Assembly (NCBI GenBank): GCA_017792345.1
Contig: CP051228.1
Coordinates: forward strand, 1,736,001 to 1,800,000
Reading direction: 5' to 3'
Source of the DNA: Mesoflavibacter sp.
GTDB taxonomy: Bacteria > Pseudomonadota > Alphaproteobacteria > UBA8366 > Aestuariispiraceae
Length of the DNA: 64,000 nt
Shown: positions 51,669 through 61,296 of the stretch, in pieces
How the letters are laid out: every line of letters begins with the position of its first letter
Position numbering within the stretch: position 1 is the first letter of the stretch
Notes under the pieces: generated by a model
Told to the model about the DNA's origin: nothing
Seen by the model: only the letters and a program-made list of their open reading frames with translations
Database searches by the model: none
Program-made: the position numbers and the translations under genes

Positions 51669-52235
51669 ATGCCGCGCCGCCGGAAAGATGCCGACGACAA
51701 GGCCTTGTGGGAGGCCGTGAAGGCGACCGCGACGCCGGTTGTCCGGGATACGGTGTTCCGCGACAGCCTGGAATCCGCCATCGCCGCGCCGCCCGAGGCG
51801 GAGAAAGCCAAGAAAGCGGCAAAACGGCGGCCCGTTGTACGGCCCCCCGCCGCTGTACTTCCCGAGGCCCTGCCTCAGCCTAAGCGTGCCCGGGAGCTTT
51901 CCCATGGCTGTGCGCCCGGCGTCGACCGGCGGACGGCGGAAAGGCTGAAAAAGGGCCGGATGGAGATTGAGGGACGTCTGGACCTGCATGGGATGAGCCG
52001 CGAGGACGCCCATCGCGCGACATTGAGTTTCGTGTCCGGCGCGCGCCTGTCTGGAAAGCGCTGTATCCTGATCGTCACCGGCAAGGGCAAGGGCATTCTG
52101 CAGAGCGAACTGCCGCGATGGCTCAACCTGCCGCCGATCCGCGAGCAGATCCTCAGCTTCAGCCACGCCCGGCCGCAGGATGGCGGGTCCGGTGCGGTCT
52201 ATATCCTGTTGAAACGGGACAGAAGCGTGCCCTAG
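51669..52235 (+). CDS. smr: Smr-domain nuclease-like protein
   Basis: A 188-residue protein. The first 95 residues are basic and Pro/Ala-rich; the Smr domain covers 100-185 with RLDLHGMSREDAH and VTGKGKGILQSELPRWL. The LDLHGM and TGKG motifs are the marks of the domain, which in MutS2 nicks DNA and in other proteins cuts RNA. The ATG at 51669 begins the conserved N-terminus; a longer frame is open upstream but looks non-coding. The location after mltA is standard for the alphaproteobacterial smr gene. Confidence 0.9.
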   Translation: MPRRRKDADDKALWEAVKATATPVVRDTVFRDSLESAIAAPPEAEKAKKAAKRRPVVRPPAAVLPEALPQPKRARELSHGCAPGVDRRTAERLKKGRMEIEGRLDLHGMSREDAHRATLSFVSGARLSGKRCILIVTGKGKGILQSELPRWLNLPPIREQILSFSHARPQDGGSGAVYILLKRDRSVP

Positions 52236-52247
52236 GCGCCAGGCAGC

Positions 52248-52835
52248 CTACGCCGCCGGCAGGCCGGGCAGGGGTCGGGTATCCTTCAGGGATCTGCCGC
52301 GAATATGGGCGTCGAACACACCGCGGAGGGCGTCCACCGCCGCCGGGTCCTTCCCGCTGCCGCTGCCGTAGTAGATTCCCAGGCAATCCTCGACCAAGCC
52401 GGCGACATCGCCGATCGGGCGGCCCGTCGCCTGGGCGATCCCGTTCAGGTCGTGAGAGACCGACAGCGCCAGATTGGCCTTTGCGACCTCGCTTATGAAG
52501 GCGGAATAGAAGGAGCCGAACCCGTTCTTCGCCCCCATCAGGTCGAGAACGGCGCAGGTCGGCGGCGCGGCGGCTTGGTCGCGTTTCAGGATCCCGTCAA
52601 CCATGGTCCCGATCTGGGTGACCACGGTCGGACACATGCGGCTGGGGTCCATCGTGTCGGCCCAGATGTCGATGCAATTGATATCCGGCCGATAGAACGG
52701 CAGGGCCGCCACGGCGTGGAACATTTCTTCGACATTGCTTTGCGTCGGCTGCCCATCATGGACCCATACGATGAAATCCCCATCATCGCTGGGTCTGATA
52801 AGGCAGGAATAACCCGACCGTACCGTCCTGAACAT
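52248..52835 (-). CDS. Unrecognised 195-residue protein
   Basis: I do not recognise this protein. It begins MFRTVRSGYSCLIRPSDDGD, then has a probable strand-helix fold with FIVWVHDGQPTQSNVEEMF and NCIDIWADTMDPSR. The C-terminal half is helical. Neither a signal peptide nor a membrane segment is present. GGAGG lies nine bases before the ATG at 52835; an upstream extension of six codons would need a TTG start. It is divergent from the XRE-type regulator and convergent with smr. An even alpha/beta pattern near the N-terminus recalls STAS- or SpoIIAA-like folds, but this is not firm. Confidence 0.65.
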   Translation of the reverse strand: MFRTVRSGYSCLIRPSDDGDFIVWVHDGQPTQSNVEEMFHAVAALPFYRPDINCIDIWADTMDPSRMCPTVVTQIGTMVDGILKRDQAAAPPTCAVLDLMGAKNGFGSFYSAFISEVAKANLALSVSHDLNGIAQATGRPIGDVAGLVEDCLGIYYGSGSGKDPAAVDALRGVFDAHIRGRSLKDTRPLPGLPAA

Positions 52836-52995
52836 TGTAACGCAGCCTCCCAATCACCCAGGGACCACGCTAAGCTACATGAACAAGTTTAATCAATTCA
52901 TAACATTGCATTTTCTTGCATGCGTTGTGGGTACGGCGGCGTTTATACCGCGCGTCGTCCGGAAAGGCCCCGACGCGGGAAAGGAAAGGCGGAAA

Positions 52996-53346
52996 ATGAC
53001 CACACCCTTCGGCCAACGGCTACGCGATCTCAGGCGGGAACGCGGCGTGACCTTGAAAGACCTCGCTGAGGCCCTGGGGGTCAGCCAGGCCTATCTCTCC
53101 GCGCTGGAGACGGGGCGACGGCCAAGGCCCACCCCTGTCCGGGTCGATCAGATCTGCGCCTATTTCGGGATCATCTGGGACGAGGCGGAAAGCCTGAAGG
53201 ACCTGGCCCGGCTGTCGCAACCGCGCATCACCATCGACACCACGGGCCTGTCGCCGGAAGCGACCCGTCTGGCCAACCGACTGGCGCAGCGCATAAGACG
53301 ACTGGACGGCAAGAAAATTCAGCGTCTCCTGGAAACTCTGGGATGA
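52996..53346 (+). CDS. XRE-family helix-turn-helix regulator
   Basis: A 116-residue DNA-binding protein. FGQRLRDLRRERGVTLKDLA, then EALGVSQAYLSALETGRRP, is a classic lambda-repressor-type helix-turn-helix at about residues 4-45. The tail has a conserved DTTGLSPEATRLANRLAQ. I start at the ATG at 52996 with AAGGCGG upstream; the frame is open from 52879 but the first 39 residues lack homology. A similar regulator often follows smr in alphaproteobacteria. The target genes are not known. Confidence 0.85.
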   Translation: MTTPFGQRLRDLRRERGVTLKDLAEALGVSQAYLSALETGRRPRPTPVRVDQICAYFGIIWDEAESLKDLARLSQPRITIDTTGLSPEATRLANRLAQRIRRLDGKKIQRLLETLG

Positions 53347-53452
53347 GAGTTTGGAATCCTTTCGATTTACCAAATATCAACTAGTTCCGTTTCAATATTA
53401 ACGTGTTTCGCCATGGAATGTGGCGTGGGTTGGAAGGGAATGATCGGCGACT

Positions 53453-55150
53453 ATGGCCGGTGAAAAGCGGGAAACACGCGACAGCGTGACAAGCCGGGGT
53501 CGGCGCTCGGCCCAATTCGGCAATATGGTCGCAGCGCATCTTCTGCCGACCTTCACCCTTGTCATCGGTGTGATCGCGGTCGGCGCGGGCCTCTTGTTCT
53601 ATTCCGCTCATCAGCAGAACTCGGTCGCGCAGAATGCCGGCCGACATCTGGCCCAGACCGCCATTTCCGTGGTCGCCGAGGAGATCGAGGCCTTCGTCCG
53701 GGACTATGCCTATTGGGACGCGACGGCCGAACACCTGATCGTAGACAACAATCCCGATTGGGCCGATGAGAATGTCGGTACTTGGGCGATCGAGGGTTTG
53801 GGAATGTCCGGGGCCCTGGTTTTGGGCGCTGACAACCGCGTCATCAATGCCGCCGATTTTCATGATGCCGACCGGTTTCGCGAGACCGGGCAGTTGCGGA
53901 AGTCCCTGGTCGCGCTGATCGCCCATGCCCGTGACTTCAGCCGGACCGGTGACGAAATGCCCCCGGCCGCGACCGGTGTCTTCCGCGATGGTTACGGCAT
54001 CCATCTTGCGGCGGCGGCGGTGATCCAATGGGAGGACGGCACCGACGGGCCGCTCGACGGGTCGGAGCCGGGCGTACTGTTGTTCTATCGCACCATAGAC
54101 GAAACAATGCTGGCCGATCTGGAGGCGCGTTTCCTGCTCAGCGCGCCGCGCCTGGTCTTGAACGATCCGGGTGGCGGCATGGTGCCGCTCCGTTCCGTCG
54201 ACGGCCGTGTGCTGGCCGGGCTCGCCTGGCAATCGGAAACGCCGGGCTCGGACATGCTCAAGAACCTAGCCCTGCCGCTTCTGGCCTCCGTCGTGATTAT
54301 GAGCATTCTGGTCGGGATGATCGTGGTTCGCGTGGTCCATTCCGCCCGTCAGGTCCGCATCTATCAGGCGGACCTGGAAGCCCAGACCCGGAAACTGCGC
54401 GCCGCGTGGAGCGAGGCTGAGAATGCGAACCGCAGCAAGTCCCGCTTCCTGGCGATGATGAGCCATGAACTGCGCACGCCGTTGAACGCGGTGATCGGGT
54501 TTTCCGATTTCATGCGCCAGGCACCGCAGGAGGTGATGGACTACGACCGGGTGCGGGGCTATGCCGAGGATATCCATACCAGCGGCACCTTTCTTCTGGC
54601 CCTGATCAACGACATCCTGGACATGTCGAAGATCGAATCGAACCGGTATGAGCTGTACGAAGAAGAGATCGATCTCGACCCCATTCTGGAGCAGTCGGCG
54701 GCCCTGGTGCGGGGCATGGCCAAGGAGCGCGGGATCCGCCTGTCGGTGCCGCCTTCAGGGCAGCGTCTGCAGGTCGATGCCCGGGCCTTGAAACAGATCC
54801 TGCTGAACCTCCTGTCGAACGCGGTCAAGTTCTCGAATGCCGGCGGGATTGTCCGGGTCGACCACACGGTTCAGGACGGGATGGTGCGGATTGCCGTTAC
54901 CGATACCGGGATCGGCATGGCGCCCGCCGAAATCGAAAAGGCACTGACGCCCTTCGGGCAGGCCAAGGATGCGCATATCCGCAACATGGACGGGACAGGA
55001 CTGGGTCTGAATATCGCGAAGTCGCTTGCCATCCTGCATGGCGGCGATCTCGAGCTGAGCTCGTCCCCGGGCAAGGGCACCACGGTTACGATCCTGCTGC
55101 CGGAATCCCGGTTGATCAGCGCGTCCGCCGGTGCAGTATCCGCGGCCTGA
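53453..55150 (+). CDS. Membrane sensor histidine kinase with CHASE4 domain
   Basis: A 565-residue kinase. Two membrane helices, at about 26-50 and 271-294, enclose a periplasmic CHASE4 domain with the family motif RDYAYWDATAEHL at about 83-95. A short coiled coil (304-328) leads to HisKA with H338 in MMSHELRTPLNAV. The ATPase has the N box NLLSNAVKFSN, DTGIGMAP and GTGLGLNIAKSL. The kinase resembles PleC/DivJ in the catalytic half, but no partner regulator is adjacent. The ligand of the sensor is not known. The ATG at 53453 has GGAAGGG some distance upstream. Confidence 0.93.
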   Translation: MAGEKRETRDSVTSRGRRSAQFGNMVAAHLLPTFTLVIGVIAVGAGLLFYSAHQQNSVAQNAGRHLAQTAISVVAEEIEAFVRDYAYWDATAEHLIVDNNPDWADENVGTWAIEGLGMSGALVLGADNRVINAADFHDADRFRETGQLRKSLVALIAHARDFSRTGDEMPPAATGVFRDGYGIHLAAAAVIQWEDGTDGPLDGSEPGVLLFYRTIDETMLADLEARFLLSAPRLVLNDPGGGMVPLRSVDGRVLAGLAWQSETPGSDMLKNLALPLLASVVIMSILVGMIVVRVVHSARQVRIYQADLEAQTRKLRAAWSEAENANRSKSRFLAMMSHELRTPLNAVIGFSDFMRQAPQEVMDYDRVRGYAEDIHTSGTFLLALINDILDMSKIESNRYELYEEEIDLDPILEQSAALVRGMAKERGIRLSVPPSGQRLQVDARALKQILLNLLSNAVKFSNAGGIVRVDHTVQDGMVRIAVTDTGIGMAPAEIEKALTPFGQAKDAHIRNMDGTGLGLNIAKSLAILHGGDLELSSSPGKGTTVTILLPESRLISASAGAVSAA

Positions 55151-55275
55151 CCGCCCCGAATGCGGCGCAATGTCCTGCCGAATGGTTTTGCCGCGTTAAC
55201 CAAATCACGTCATTGTGATCGCCACTCGGGTCGCCGGGATGGGCGGCCTGTATCAGCGCTTGGTTTAGGAACATC

Positions 55276-55854
55276 GTGGCGGAAAAATTCGATCCACGTT
55301 CCGGCGTGCCGGCTTCGACCGACGCCGCGAAGCTTTTTTTGTCGGTCTGGCGGGATTTGACGCGCCGCAGCGCGCCGGATCTGCCGCTGAAATCCGACCT
55401 GGACCCGGCCGCGCTGACGGCCGCTTTACCGCATTTCTGGCTTTACCGGCAGATGCCCGACCGCACGATCCTGTGCCATTTCACCGGCGAGGACGTCACC
55501 TCCGCCTGGGGCGCGCCGACGCGCGGAAAACCGCTCAGCCAGATCATTCGCAACGGCATGCACAAGCCTGTCGAGGCGCGCTTCAATCTGGCCATGGAGC
55601 GCGGGCTCCTGGTGCATGGCATCAACCATACGCCGGGCGTCGAACATTCCTATGCCGAACGCATTTACGGTCCTTTGCGGGACGAGGACGGCACGCTTTA
55701 TGTCGCCGGGATTTCGGTCTATCGCAGCGCCGGTCCCGAACTCCTGGAAAACGCGCTGCAAAGCCTGGAAATGGATGCCCTGCGCGCCTATGACGCCCTG
55801 ACGCTCGACTATATCGGCACCTTCCACGGCACCGATCTCGATCCGCTGGGGTGA
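55276..55854 (+). CDS. PAS-domain protein
   Basis: A 192-residue protein of the alphaproteobacterial PAS_5 type. It has LPHFWLYRQMPDRTILCHFT, RGKPLSQIIRNGMHKPVEAR and RIYGPLRDEDGTLYVAGISV, a complete single PAS fold, with no output domain. The start is GTG at 55276 with AGGA upstream. It follows the kinase by 125 bases on the same strand and might sense alongside it, but a shared job is only suggested by position. Confidence 0.75.
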   Translation: MAEKFDPRSGVPASTDAAKLFLSVWRDLTRRSAPDLPLKSDLDPAALTAALPHFWLYRQMPDRTILCHFTGEDVTSAWGAPTRGKPLSQIIRNGMHKPVEARFNLAMERGLLVHGINHTPGVEHSYAERIYGPLRDEDGTLYVAGISVYRSAGPELLENALQSLEMDALRAYDALTLDYIGTFHGTDLDPLG

Positions 55855-55882
55855 GGGGGCCGGAGGACGGTCAGCCTAGCGA

Positions 55883-56281
55883 TCAGCGGGCCGCCAGAAC
55901 GTCGATCTCGACCAGATAATCGGGTTTCCCTAGCGCCGGGACGCAGACCAGCGTCCAAGGCGGCAAGCGGTCGCCATGGAGTTCCTTGTGAACCGCGACA
56001 TAGGCCGCAATGTTCTCCTGACCGACGATATAGCTGGTGACCTTCACCACATGCTCCGGCCCCATCCCGGCTTCGGCCAGTATGGCGAAGACATTCTCCC
56101 AAGCCTGCCGGCTCTGCGCCTCGGCACCCTCGCGGCAGGACCCGTCGGACGCCTCGCCGAGTTGCCCGGACAGGGTCAGGAGATCGCGCACGCCTTCCGT
56201 AAGGAAACCGTGATTATAGGCACTGGCGGGCGGTGCGATCTGCGGCGGGTTGAGGGACTTCGGCGGCATTCGATCATCCAT
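55883..56281 (-). CDS. RidA-family protein
   Basis: A 132-residue protein of the RidA/YjgF/UK114 family, which deaminate reactive enamine or imine intermediates. It has the family pattern LLTLSGQLGE, TSYIVGQENIAAYVAVHKE and PPWTLVCVPALGKPDYLVEID. The usual R in the R-S motif near the end of the chain is not seen; LVCVPALGKPDYLVEI replaces it, so true imine deaminase activity is uncertain. It is convergent with the PAS gene. Confidence 0.85.
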   Translation of the reverse strand: MDDRMPPKSLNPPQIAPPASAYNHGFLTEGVRDLLTLSGQLGEASDGSCREGAEAQSRQAWENVFAILAEAGMGPEHVVKVTSYIVGQENIAAYVAVHKELHGDRLPPWTLVCVPALGKPDYLVEIDVLAAR

Positions 56282-56347
56282 TCTATCGAATTACAGGACT
56301 TATAGATGGAGCCGGGGGAAGGCCGCTCGCGCTCCGAGGAGAAGTCC

Positions 56348-56995
56348 TTAGCCATCGCGCAATTCAGCGACATATTGCCGGAAGGCCTCCCGGTCCTTCA
56401 CCTGCTTCGGCAGGATCAGGAAGTCGCGTACCGCCCGGACATCTTCTTCATCCCCGCAATAGCGCACCCGAATGATGACGTTGAACGGCAGGCCGTGACC
56501 TGCTCCGGTAGAGGCACGCGGTCCGAATCCGGCGCCGACCCGGCCGAGAATGCAAGAAAACTCCGCCTCGTCGAACTCGGCATACCAGCCGCCGTTGTTT
56601 GAGTAGCTCGAGCCAAATTTGACCCGGCCAGAAAGATCGCCGTCCGTCGCGTCGTTATGCTTCGCCCAGTCGACGAATTCATCCTCGTCATAGATCTGCC
56701 GGACCGTTTCCTTGCTGAAAAGGGAATAGAATCCTCTTAGGATCTGCGCATTGTAATAGCCGCCTTCGGTACCCGTAAAAACGGTTTCGATCGGATGCTC
56801 GTTATTGCGCAGCTCAAGTTTGTATAGGATCGAATCCCGGATGATTGGCGCCGGAAGCCAAATCAACGCATCGGCCAACTCTTTGTCGGAAACCTTATCG
56901 ATGGAGATCGGCGTGCCACCGGAATCGCGCGGCCCGTCGGATTGGCATGCGGCTACGATCAGAGCTAAGCCGAGCGCGGCGAACAATCGAAACAT
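56348..56995 (-). CDS. Unrecognised lipoprotein
   Basis: A 215-residue exported protein with a lipobox IVAAC (cysteine 17). The rest is not recognised: ADALIWLPAPIIRDSILYKLE, a central NNGGWYAEFDEAEFSCILG and VIIRVRYCGDEEDVRAVRDF; two cysteines may form a disulfide. GGAGAGAG lies before the ATG at 56995. It precedes no clear operon; hslU ends 84 bases away on the same strand, so it might be read from hslVU transcripts. Confidence 0.7.
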   Translation of the reverse strand: MFRLFAALGLALIVAACQSDGPRDSGGTPISIDKVSDKELADALIWLPAPIIRDSILYKLELRNNEHPIETVFTGTEGGYYNAQILRGFYSLFSKETVRQIYDEDEFVDWAKHNDATDGDLSGRVKFGSSYSNNGGWYAEFDEAEFSCILGRVGAGFGPRASTGAGHGLPFNVIIRVRYCGDEEDVRAVRDFLILPKQVKDREAFRQYVAELRDG

Positions 56996-57079
56996 GAGAC
57001 TCTCTCCGGCAACCTGCAACTACCGGTTCAGAGTACCCAGCATCCCACGCGTCGCAAGGACCAATCCTGCCACGCGCCG

Positions 57080-58408
57080 CTACAAAATGAACTTCGACAG
57101 GTCCGCGTTCTTGGCCAGGTTGCCGACCTGGGCGTGGACATAGGCGGCGTCGATTTCGAAAGTCTCGCCGTCCGGCTTGTCGGACGCGCTGTAGGAGATT
57201 TCTTCCAGCAGCTTTTCCAGCACCGTGTGCAGACGCCGCGCGCCGATATTCTCGACCGATGCGTTGATCTCGGCGGCCAGCTTGGCCAGCGCGTCGATCG
57301 CATCCTCGGTGAAGGACAGGGTCAGCGCTTCCGTCCCCATCAGGGCGACATACTGCTTGATCAGGCTGTTATCCGGTTCGGTCAGGATGCGGCGGAAATC
57401 CTCCTCGGTCAGCGCGTTCAGGCTGACCCGGATCGGCAGGCGGCCCTGCAGTTCCGGCAGCAGGTCGCTCGGCTTCGCCAAGTGGAACGCGCCGGACGCG
57501 ATGAACAGGATATGGTCGGTCTTCACCGCGCCGTGCTTGGTCGCGACCGTCGTGCCCTCAATCAGCGGCAGCAGGTCGCGCTGCACGCCTTCGCGGCTGA
57601 CATCGCCGCCGGAGCGTTCCGACCGCACGGTGATCTTGTCGATCTCGTCGATGAAGGCGATGCCGTTCTGCTCGACATTGTGGATCGCGGCCAGCTTGAT
57701 CGCCTCGTGGTCGACCAGCTTGTCGGCCTCCTCGGCGACCAAAACCTCATAGCTTTCCCGCACGGTCATCTTGCGCGCCTTGGTGCGGCCGCCGCCCAGG
57801 GCCTTCCCGAAGATGTCGTTCAGGTTCAGCATGCCCATCTGGGCGCCCGGCATGCCGGGAATGTCCATGGTCGGCAGGCCCATGCCGCCGGTATCCTGGA
57901 CATGGATTTCGATTTCCTTGTCGTCCAGGGAGCCCTCGCGCAGCTTCTTGCGGAAGGTCTGACGCGTCGCGTCGCCGGCCTTGTCGCCGACCAGGGCGTC
58001 GATCACCCGCTCCTCCGCCGACAATTCGGCCTTGGCGTGGACCTCGCGGCGCTGGTTCTCGGTCTCCATCTGGATCGCGACCTCGACCAGATCGCGCACG
58101 ATCTGCTCCACATCGCGGCCGACATAGCCGACTTCGGTGAATTTCGTCGCCTCGACCTTGATGAAGGGCGCGCGGGCCAGCTTGGCCAGACGCCGGGCGA
58201 TCTCGGTCTTGCCGCAACCGGTCGGACCGATCATCAGGATGTTCTTCGGCAGGACCTCTTCGCGCATTTCGGGCTCAAGCTGCAGCCGGCGCCAGCGGTT
58301 GCGCAGCGCGATGGCGACGGCCTTCTTGGCGTCGTTCTGACCGACGATGAACCGGTCGAGTTCGGAGACGATCTCGCGGGGGCTGAAACTCGGGCTCTTG
58401 TCGCTCAC
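57080..58408 (-). CDS. hslU: ATP-dependent protease ATPase subunit HslU
   Basis: The unfoldase that feeds HslV. The 442-residue AAA+ protein has [20 protein letters not shown], the Walker [12 protein letters not shown] (61-71), the pore motif [16 protein letters not shown], Walker B in [11 protein letters not shown] and the C-terminal [17 protein letters not shown] with a final LSKFIL, which inserts into HslV. The start is a GTG at 58408 overlapping the hslV stop (GTGA), so the two are coupled. Confidence 0.97.
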   Translation of the reverse strand: MSDKSPSFSPREIVSELDRFIVGQNDAKKAVAIALRNRWRRLQLEPEMREEVLPKNILMIGPTGCGKTEIARRLAKLARAPFIKVEATKFTEVGYVGRDVEQIVRDLVEVAIQMETENQRREVHAKAELSAEERVIDALVGDKAGDATRQTFRKKLREGSLDDKEIEIHVQDTGGMGLPTMDIPGMPGAQMGMLNLNDIFGKALGGGRTKARKMTVRESYEVLVAEEADKLVDHEAIKLAAIHNVEQNGIAFIDEIDKITVRSERSGGDVSREGVQRDLLPLIEGTTVATKHGAVKTDHILFIASGAFHLAKPSDLLPELQGRLPIRVSLNALTEEDFRRILTEPDNSLIKQYVALMGTEALTLSFTEDAIDALAKLAAEINASVENIGARRLHTVLEKLLEEISYSASDKPDGETFEIDAAYVHAQVGNLAKNADLSKFIL

Positions 58409-58971
58409 GTGTCCAGGCTTTCCAGGGTGATGTTCTCATTGGTGTAGATGCAGATATCGGCCGCGACCTTCATCGACCGGCGGGCGATATCCTCGGCGCT
58501 CATATCGTCGCGGTCGGCGAGCGCCCGGGCGGCGGCCAGGGCATAGGCTCCGCCCGATCCGATGCCGATCAGACCGTCTTCGGGTTCCAGCACGTCGCCG
58601 GTGCCGCTGAGGATCAGCGAAACGTCCTTGTCGACCACGGCCATCATCGCCTCCAGGCGGCGCAGATAGCGGTCGGTGCGCCAGTCCTTGGCCAGTTCGA
58701 CGCAGGCCCGGGTCAATTGCGCCGGATATTGCTCCAGCTTCGCTTCCAGCCGTTCGAACAGGGTGAAGGCGTCGGCGGTCGCCCCGGCGAAACCGACGAT
58801 CACCTTGCCGTCGGCCAGCGGGCGGACCTTGCGCGCATTGGATTTGAACACGGTGTTGCCCAGGCTGACCTGGCCGTCACCGGCGATGACCACCTTGTCG
58901 CCCTTGCGGACGGACAGGATCGTGGTGCCATGGAAAACCGGCGCGTCGCCGGCAGAAGATTGCTGCGTCAT
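58405..58971 (-). CDS. hslV: ATP-dependent protease peptidase subunit HslV
   Basis: A 188-residue threonine peptidase. A 15-residue propeptide ends in HG and the mature N-terminus is T16 in [19 protein letters not shown], the catalytic threonine. [19 protein letters not shown] and [16 protein letters not shown] follow. The ATG at 58971 keeps the usual alphaproteobacterial propeptide. hslU follows with a four-base overlap. Confidence 0.96.
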   Translation of the reverse strand: MTQQSSAGDAPVFHGTTILSVRKGDKVVIAGDGQVSLGNTVFKSNARKVRPLADGKVIVGFAGATADAFTLFERLEAKLEQYPAQLTRACVELAKDWRTDRYLRRLEAMMAVVDKDVSLILSGTGDVLEPEDGLIGIGSGGAYALAAARALADRDDMSAEDIARRSMKVAADICIYTNENITLESLDT

Positions 58972-59040
58972 GCCCGCCGATATGGGCGACTGGGCCCGGA
59001 AGGTCAACTCCGGCCCGCAGGCGACGTCAGGACCATGGCG

Positions 59041-60471
59041 TCAGGATGGCGGCGGCGATCCGTCGACGGTCATGTTGAGATATTCCAGCGCCGAGGCGAT
59101 GGGAATGAACAGGCTCAAGGAATCCGTGGCCTGCCCGCCTGAATTCGCGACCGCTACCGTGACGCCGAGAATATTGCCGTTCTCATCGACCAGCGCCCCG
59201 CCGCTATTGCCGCCATGGACGGCCGCATCGGCCTGGATCAGCGGCGGTTCCCGCCCGGTCAGGCCCTTGGGCCGAATGCTGCTGACGATGCCGCGGGTCA
59301 CGGTGGCTTCCAGCACCTGTTGTGCCGGGGTGCCGATTACGAAAACCGGCGCCGCGACCTTCGGATAGGCGAGATGCAGCGGCAAGGGTTTCAGGCCGCT
59401 GACCGGCACCCGCAACAGGGCCACATCGCGGACCTTGTGGCGGCGCACCACATCGGCGGCCATTTCCAGGCCGGACGGGAACCGGACGCGCACCGTCTCG
59501 GCCTCGCCGACCACATGATGATTGGTCAGGATATAACCGTCCTCCCGGACGACGAAACCGGATCCATGCCCGCCGGCCCCGACCACAACGGTCACGACGG
59601 ACCCGGTCACCGCGTCCGACACCTCGTGAAAAGGCCTCTGCGACAGCGGCAGGTTCGGCAGCACGAAGACCGGCGCGGAACTCGGTGCGGCGGAGCCGGA
59701 TTCCGGCAGGTCTGCGGTTTGCGCCGTCGGGCCGAGTTTGCCGGAGACCGCGGCGACAAAATCCGCGTCGCCCGCCAGCCGGTCGGCCGACGCCGCGAAG
59801 GCGCCGCGCCACGCCTCCATGAACCCCGTCGTCGACGCCTTGGATTTCAGAAAATACCCATTGGAGGTGAACTGCGCGATTTCCCGCTGCTGGACCACGT
59901 CATAGACGCTCCAGGTCACGTCCAGATAGACCTCGCCGGCATATTTGCCCAGCGGCCGTCCGTCCCACCAATGGTGTTCCTCACAGAAATTGCCGCGCAT
60001 CTCGTCGATGCGGGCGGCGATGAGATACTGCGCGCGGTCGATTTCGTCCGGGACGTTGAACAGTTTTCCGGGATCGGTGGTCACGTCGAAACCACGGCCG
60101 GTCATCGTATCGAAGAAGGCGATGCCCAGATCGTCGCGCCAGCCGGACAATTGCTGCGAGGCGCCGATCCAGGTTTCCGTGACTTCGCCGGTATAGCCGT
60201 AATTGCACAGACCCACACTGGTCCCCGATACGCCGTCGGCCGGGTAATGCGCGACGATCGTGCCGGACCGGATTCCGGACACGACCCTTTCGAAAGCGAT
60301 CGGTTTGGTGCCTTCAACGCGGACGAAGTCGGCCCGCGTATCCTGCGCGACCGGGATATCCATCGTCGGTGTCGTGTTGCATGCGGTTAGGGCGGCACAG
60401 GCGGCCAGCAGGCAGGCCGACGGCACAAAGGTCGCGATGCGGCGCGCCCAATTCGATTCACCAAATACCAT
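59041..60471 (-). CDS. Trypsin-like serine protease with N-terminal lipoprotein domain
   Basis: A 476-residue exported protein. The signal peptide ends LTAC (cysteine 31). Residues 35-245 are an unrecognised domain with conserved Trp/Tyr-rich stretches such as YLDVTWSVYDVVQQREIAQF. Residues 285-470 are a trypsin-like (S1C, DegP-like) protease with H319 in ILTNHHVVG, D349 in KVRDVALLRV and S423 in AVHGGNSGGAL. There is no PDZ domain. GGGAG lies before the ATG at 60471. It lies next to hslV on the same strand, 69 bases upstream, and probably acts in envelope quality control, but this is inferred. Confidence 0.88.
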   Translation of the reverse strand: MVFGESNWARRIATFVPSACLLAACAALTACNTTPTMDIPVAQDTRADFVRVEGTKPIAFERVVSGIRSGTIVAHYPADGVSGTSVGLCNYGYTGEVTETWIGASQQLSGWRDDLGIAFFDTMTGRGFDVTTDPGKLFNVPDEIDRAQYLIAARIDEMRGNFCEEHHWWDGRPLGKYAGEVYLDVTWSVYDVVQQREIAQFTSNGYFLKSKASTTGFMEAWRGAFAASADRLAGDADFVAAVSGKLGPTAQTADLPESGSAAPSSAPVFVLPNLPLSQRPFHEVSDAVTGSVVTVVVGAGGHGSGFVVREDGYILTNHHVVGEAETVRVRFPSGLEMAADVVRRHKVRDVALLRVPVSGLKPLPLHLAYPKVAAPVFVIGTPAQQVLEATVTRGIVSSIRPKGLTGREPPLIQADAAVHGGNSGGALVDENGNILGVTVAVANSGGQATDSLSLFIPIASALEYLNMTVDGSPPPS

Positions 60472-60551
60472 ATGCGTCTCCCGACAAAACAATCGGGGGA
60501 AGAATATGGAACAAATGCTGAACCGCCAAGAAAATTCAAGCGGGACGGGAA

Positions 60552-61181
60552 TCAGGCGGACGTGTCGACCTTCTCCGTATCATCCGGCGGCGGTGCCGCG
60601 TCGCCCTTGGCGACCAGCACCATGGCCGGGCGCAGCAGGCGATCGTGCAGCTTATAGCCCGATTGCAGGACCTGGACGACGGTGCCGGCCGGCTTGCCGG
60701 TGCCGGGCACTTCCTGGATCGCCTGATGTTCCGCATAGTTGAACTTCTCGTCCAACGGATCGATCTTGGCGATGCTGTTCTTCTGGAAGGCGTCCAGCAG
60801 CATCTTTTCGGTCATTTCGACCCCGACCAGCAGGTTCTTCATGACCTCGTTGTCGGCCCGGTGCTCTTCCGGCACGGCCTCGACGGCGCGGCGCAGATTG
60901 TCGACCACCGGCAGCAATTCCTTGGCCAGGCCGGACGCGGCATACTTCAGCGTGTCGCTGCGCTCCTTGTCGGCGCGGCGGCGGACATTTTCCGCCTCGG
61001 CCACGGCGCGCAGCGCGCGGTCGCGCATCGCCGCCAGTTCGGATTTCAGCTGGACGACCTCATCGCTGTCTTCCGGTGCGGTTTCGACATCGGCACCGGC
61101 TTCCTCCACCGCGGCTTCGGCCGCGGCATCCGCCGCTTCCTGTTCGGTTTCGTCCGACTGGGTCTTCTTATCCTCGCTCAT
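60552..61181 (-). CDS. grpE: Nucleotide exchange factor GrpE
   Basis: Releases ADP from DnaK. The 209-residue protein has an acidic, disordered N-terminus, a long helix (AAMRDRALRAVAEAENVRRR), the four-helix part DEKFNYAEHQAIQEVPG and the beta domain with GTVVQVLQSGYKLHDRLLRP. The ATG at 61181 is the start; hrcA lies 115 bases upstream on the same strand. I found no CIRCE element (TTAGCACTC-N9-GAGTGCTAA) in the upstream gaps. Confidence 0.95.
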   Translation of the reverse strand: MSEDKKTQSDETEQEAADAAAEAAVEEAGADVETAPEDSDEVVQLKSELAAMRDRALRAVAEAENVRRRADKERSDTLKYAASGLAKELLPVVDNLRRAVEAVPEEHRADNEVMKNLLVGVEMTEKMLLDAFQKNSIAKIDPLDEKFNYAEHQAIQEVPGTGKPAGTVVQVLQSGYKLHDRLLRPAMVLVAKGDAAPPPDDTEKVDTSA

Positions 61182-61296
61182 ACTCACCGCCTGTTTGCGT
61201 TCATACCTTAAAAGGGTCGCGGGGGGCGTAGCCCATTCCGGGTGACGCCTCAAGTCCCGCTGCGAAATCCGCCGATCTTCTCCCGTTCTCGCCGGT

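Noticed and set aside
52879-52995. A longer start for the XRE regulator
   Set aside because: The added 39 residues include a hydrophobic run without homology, and a good ribosome site lies directly before the ATG at 52996.
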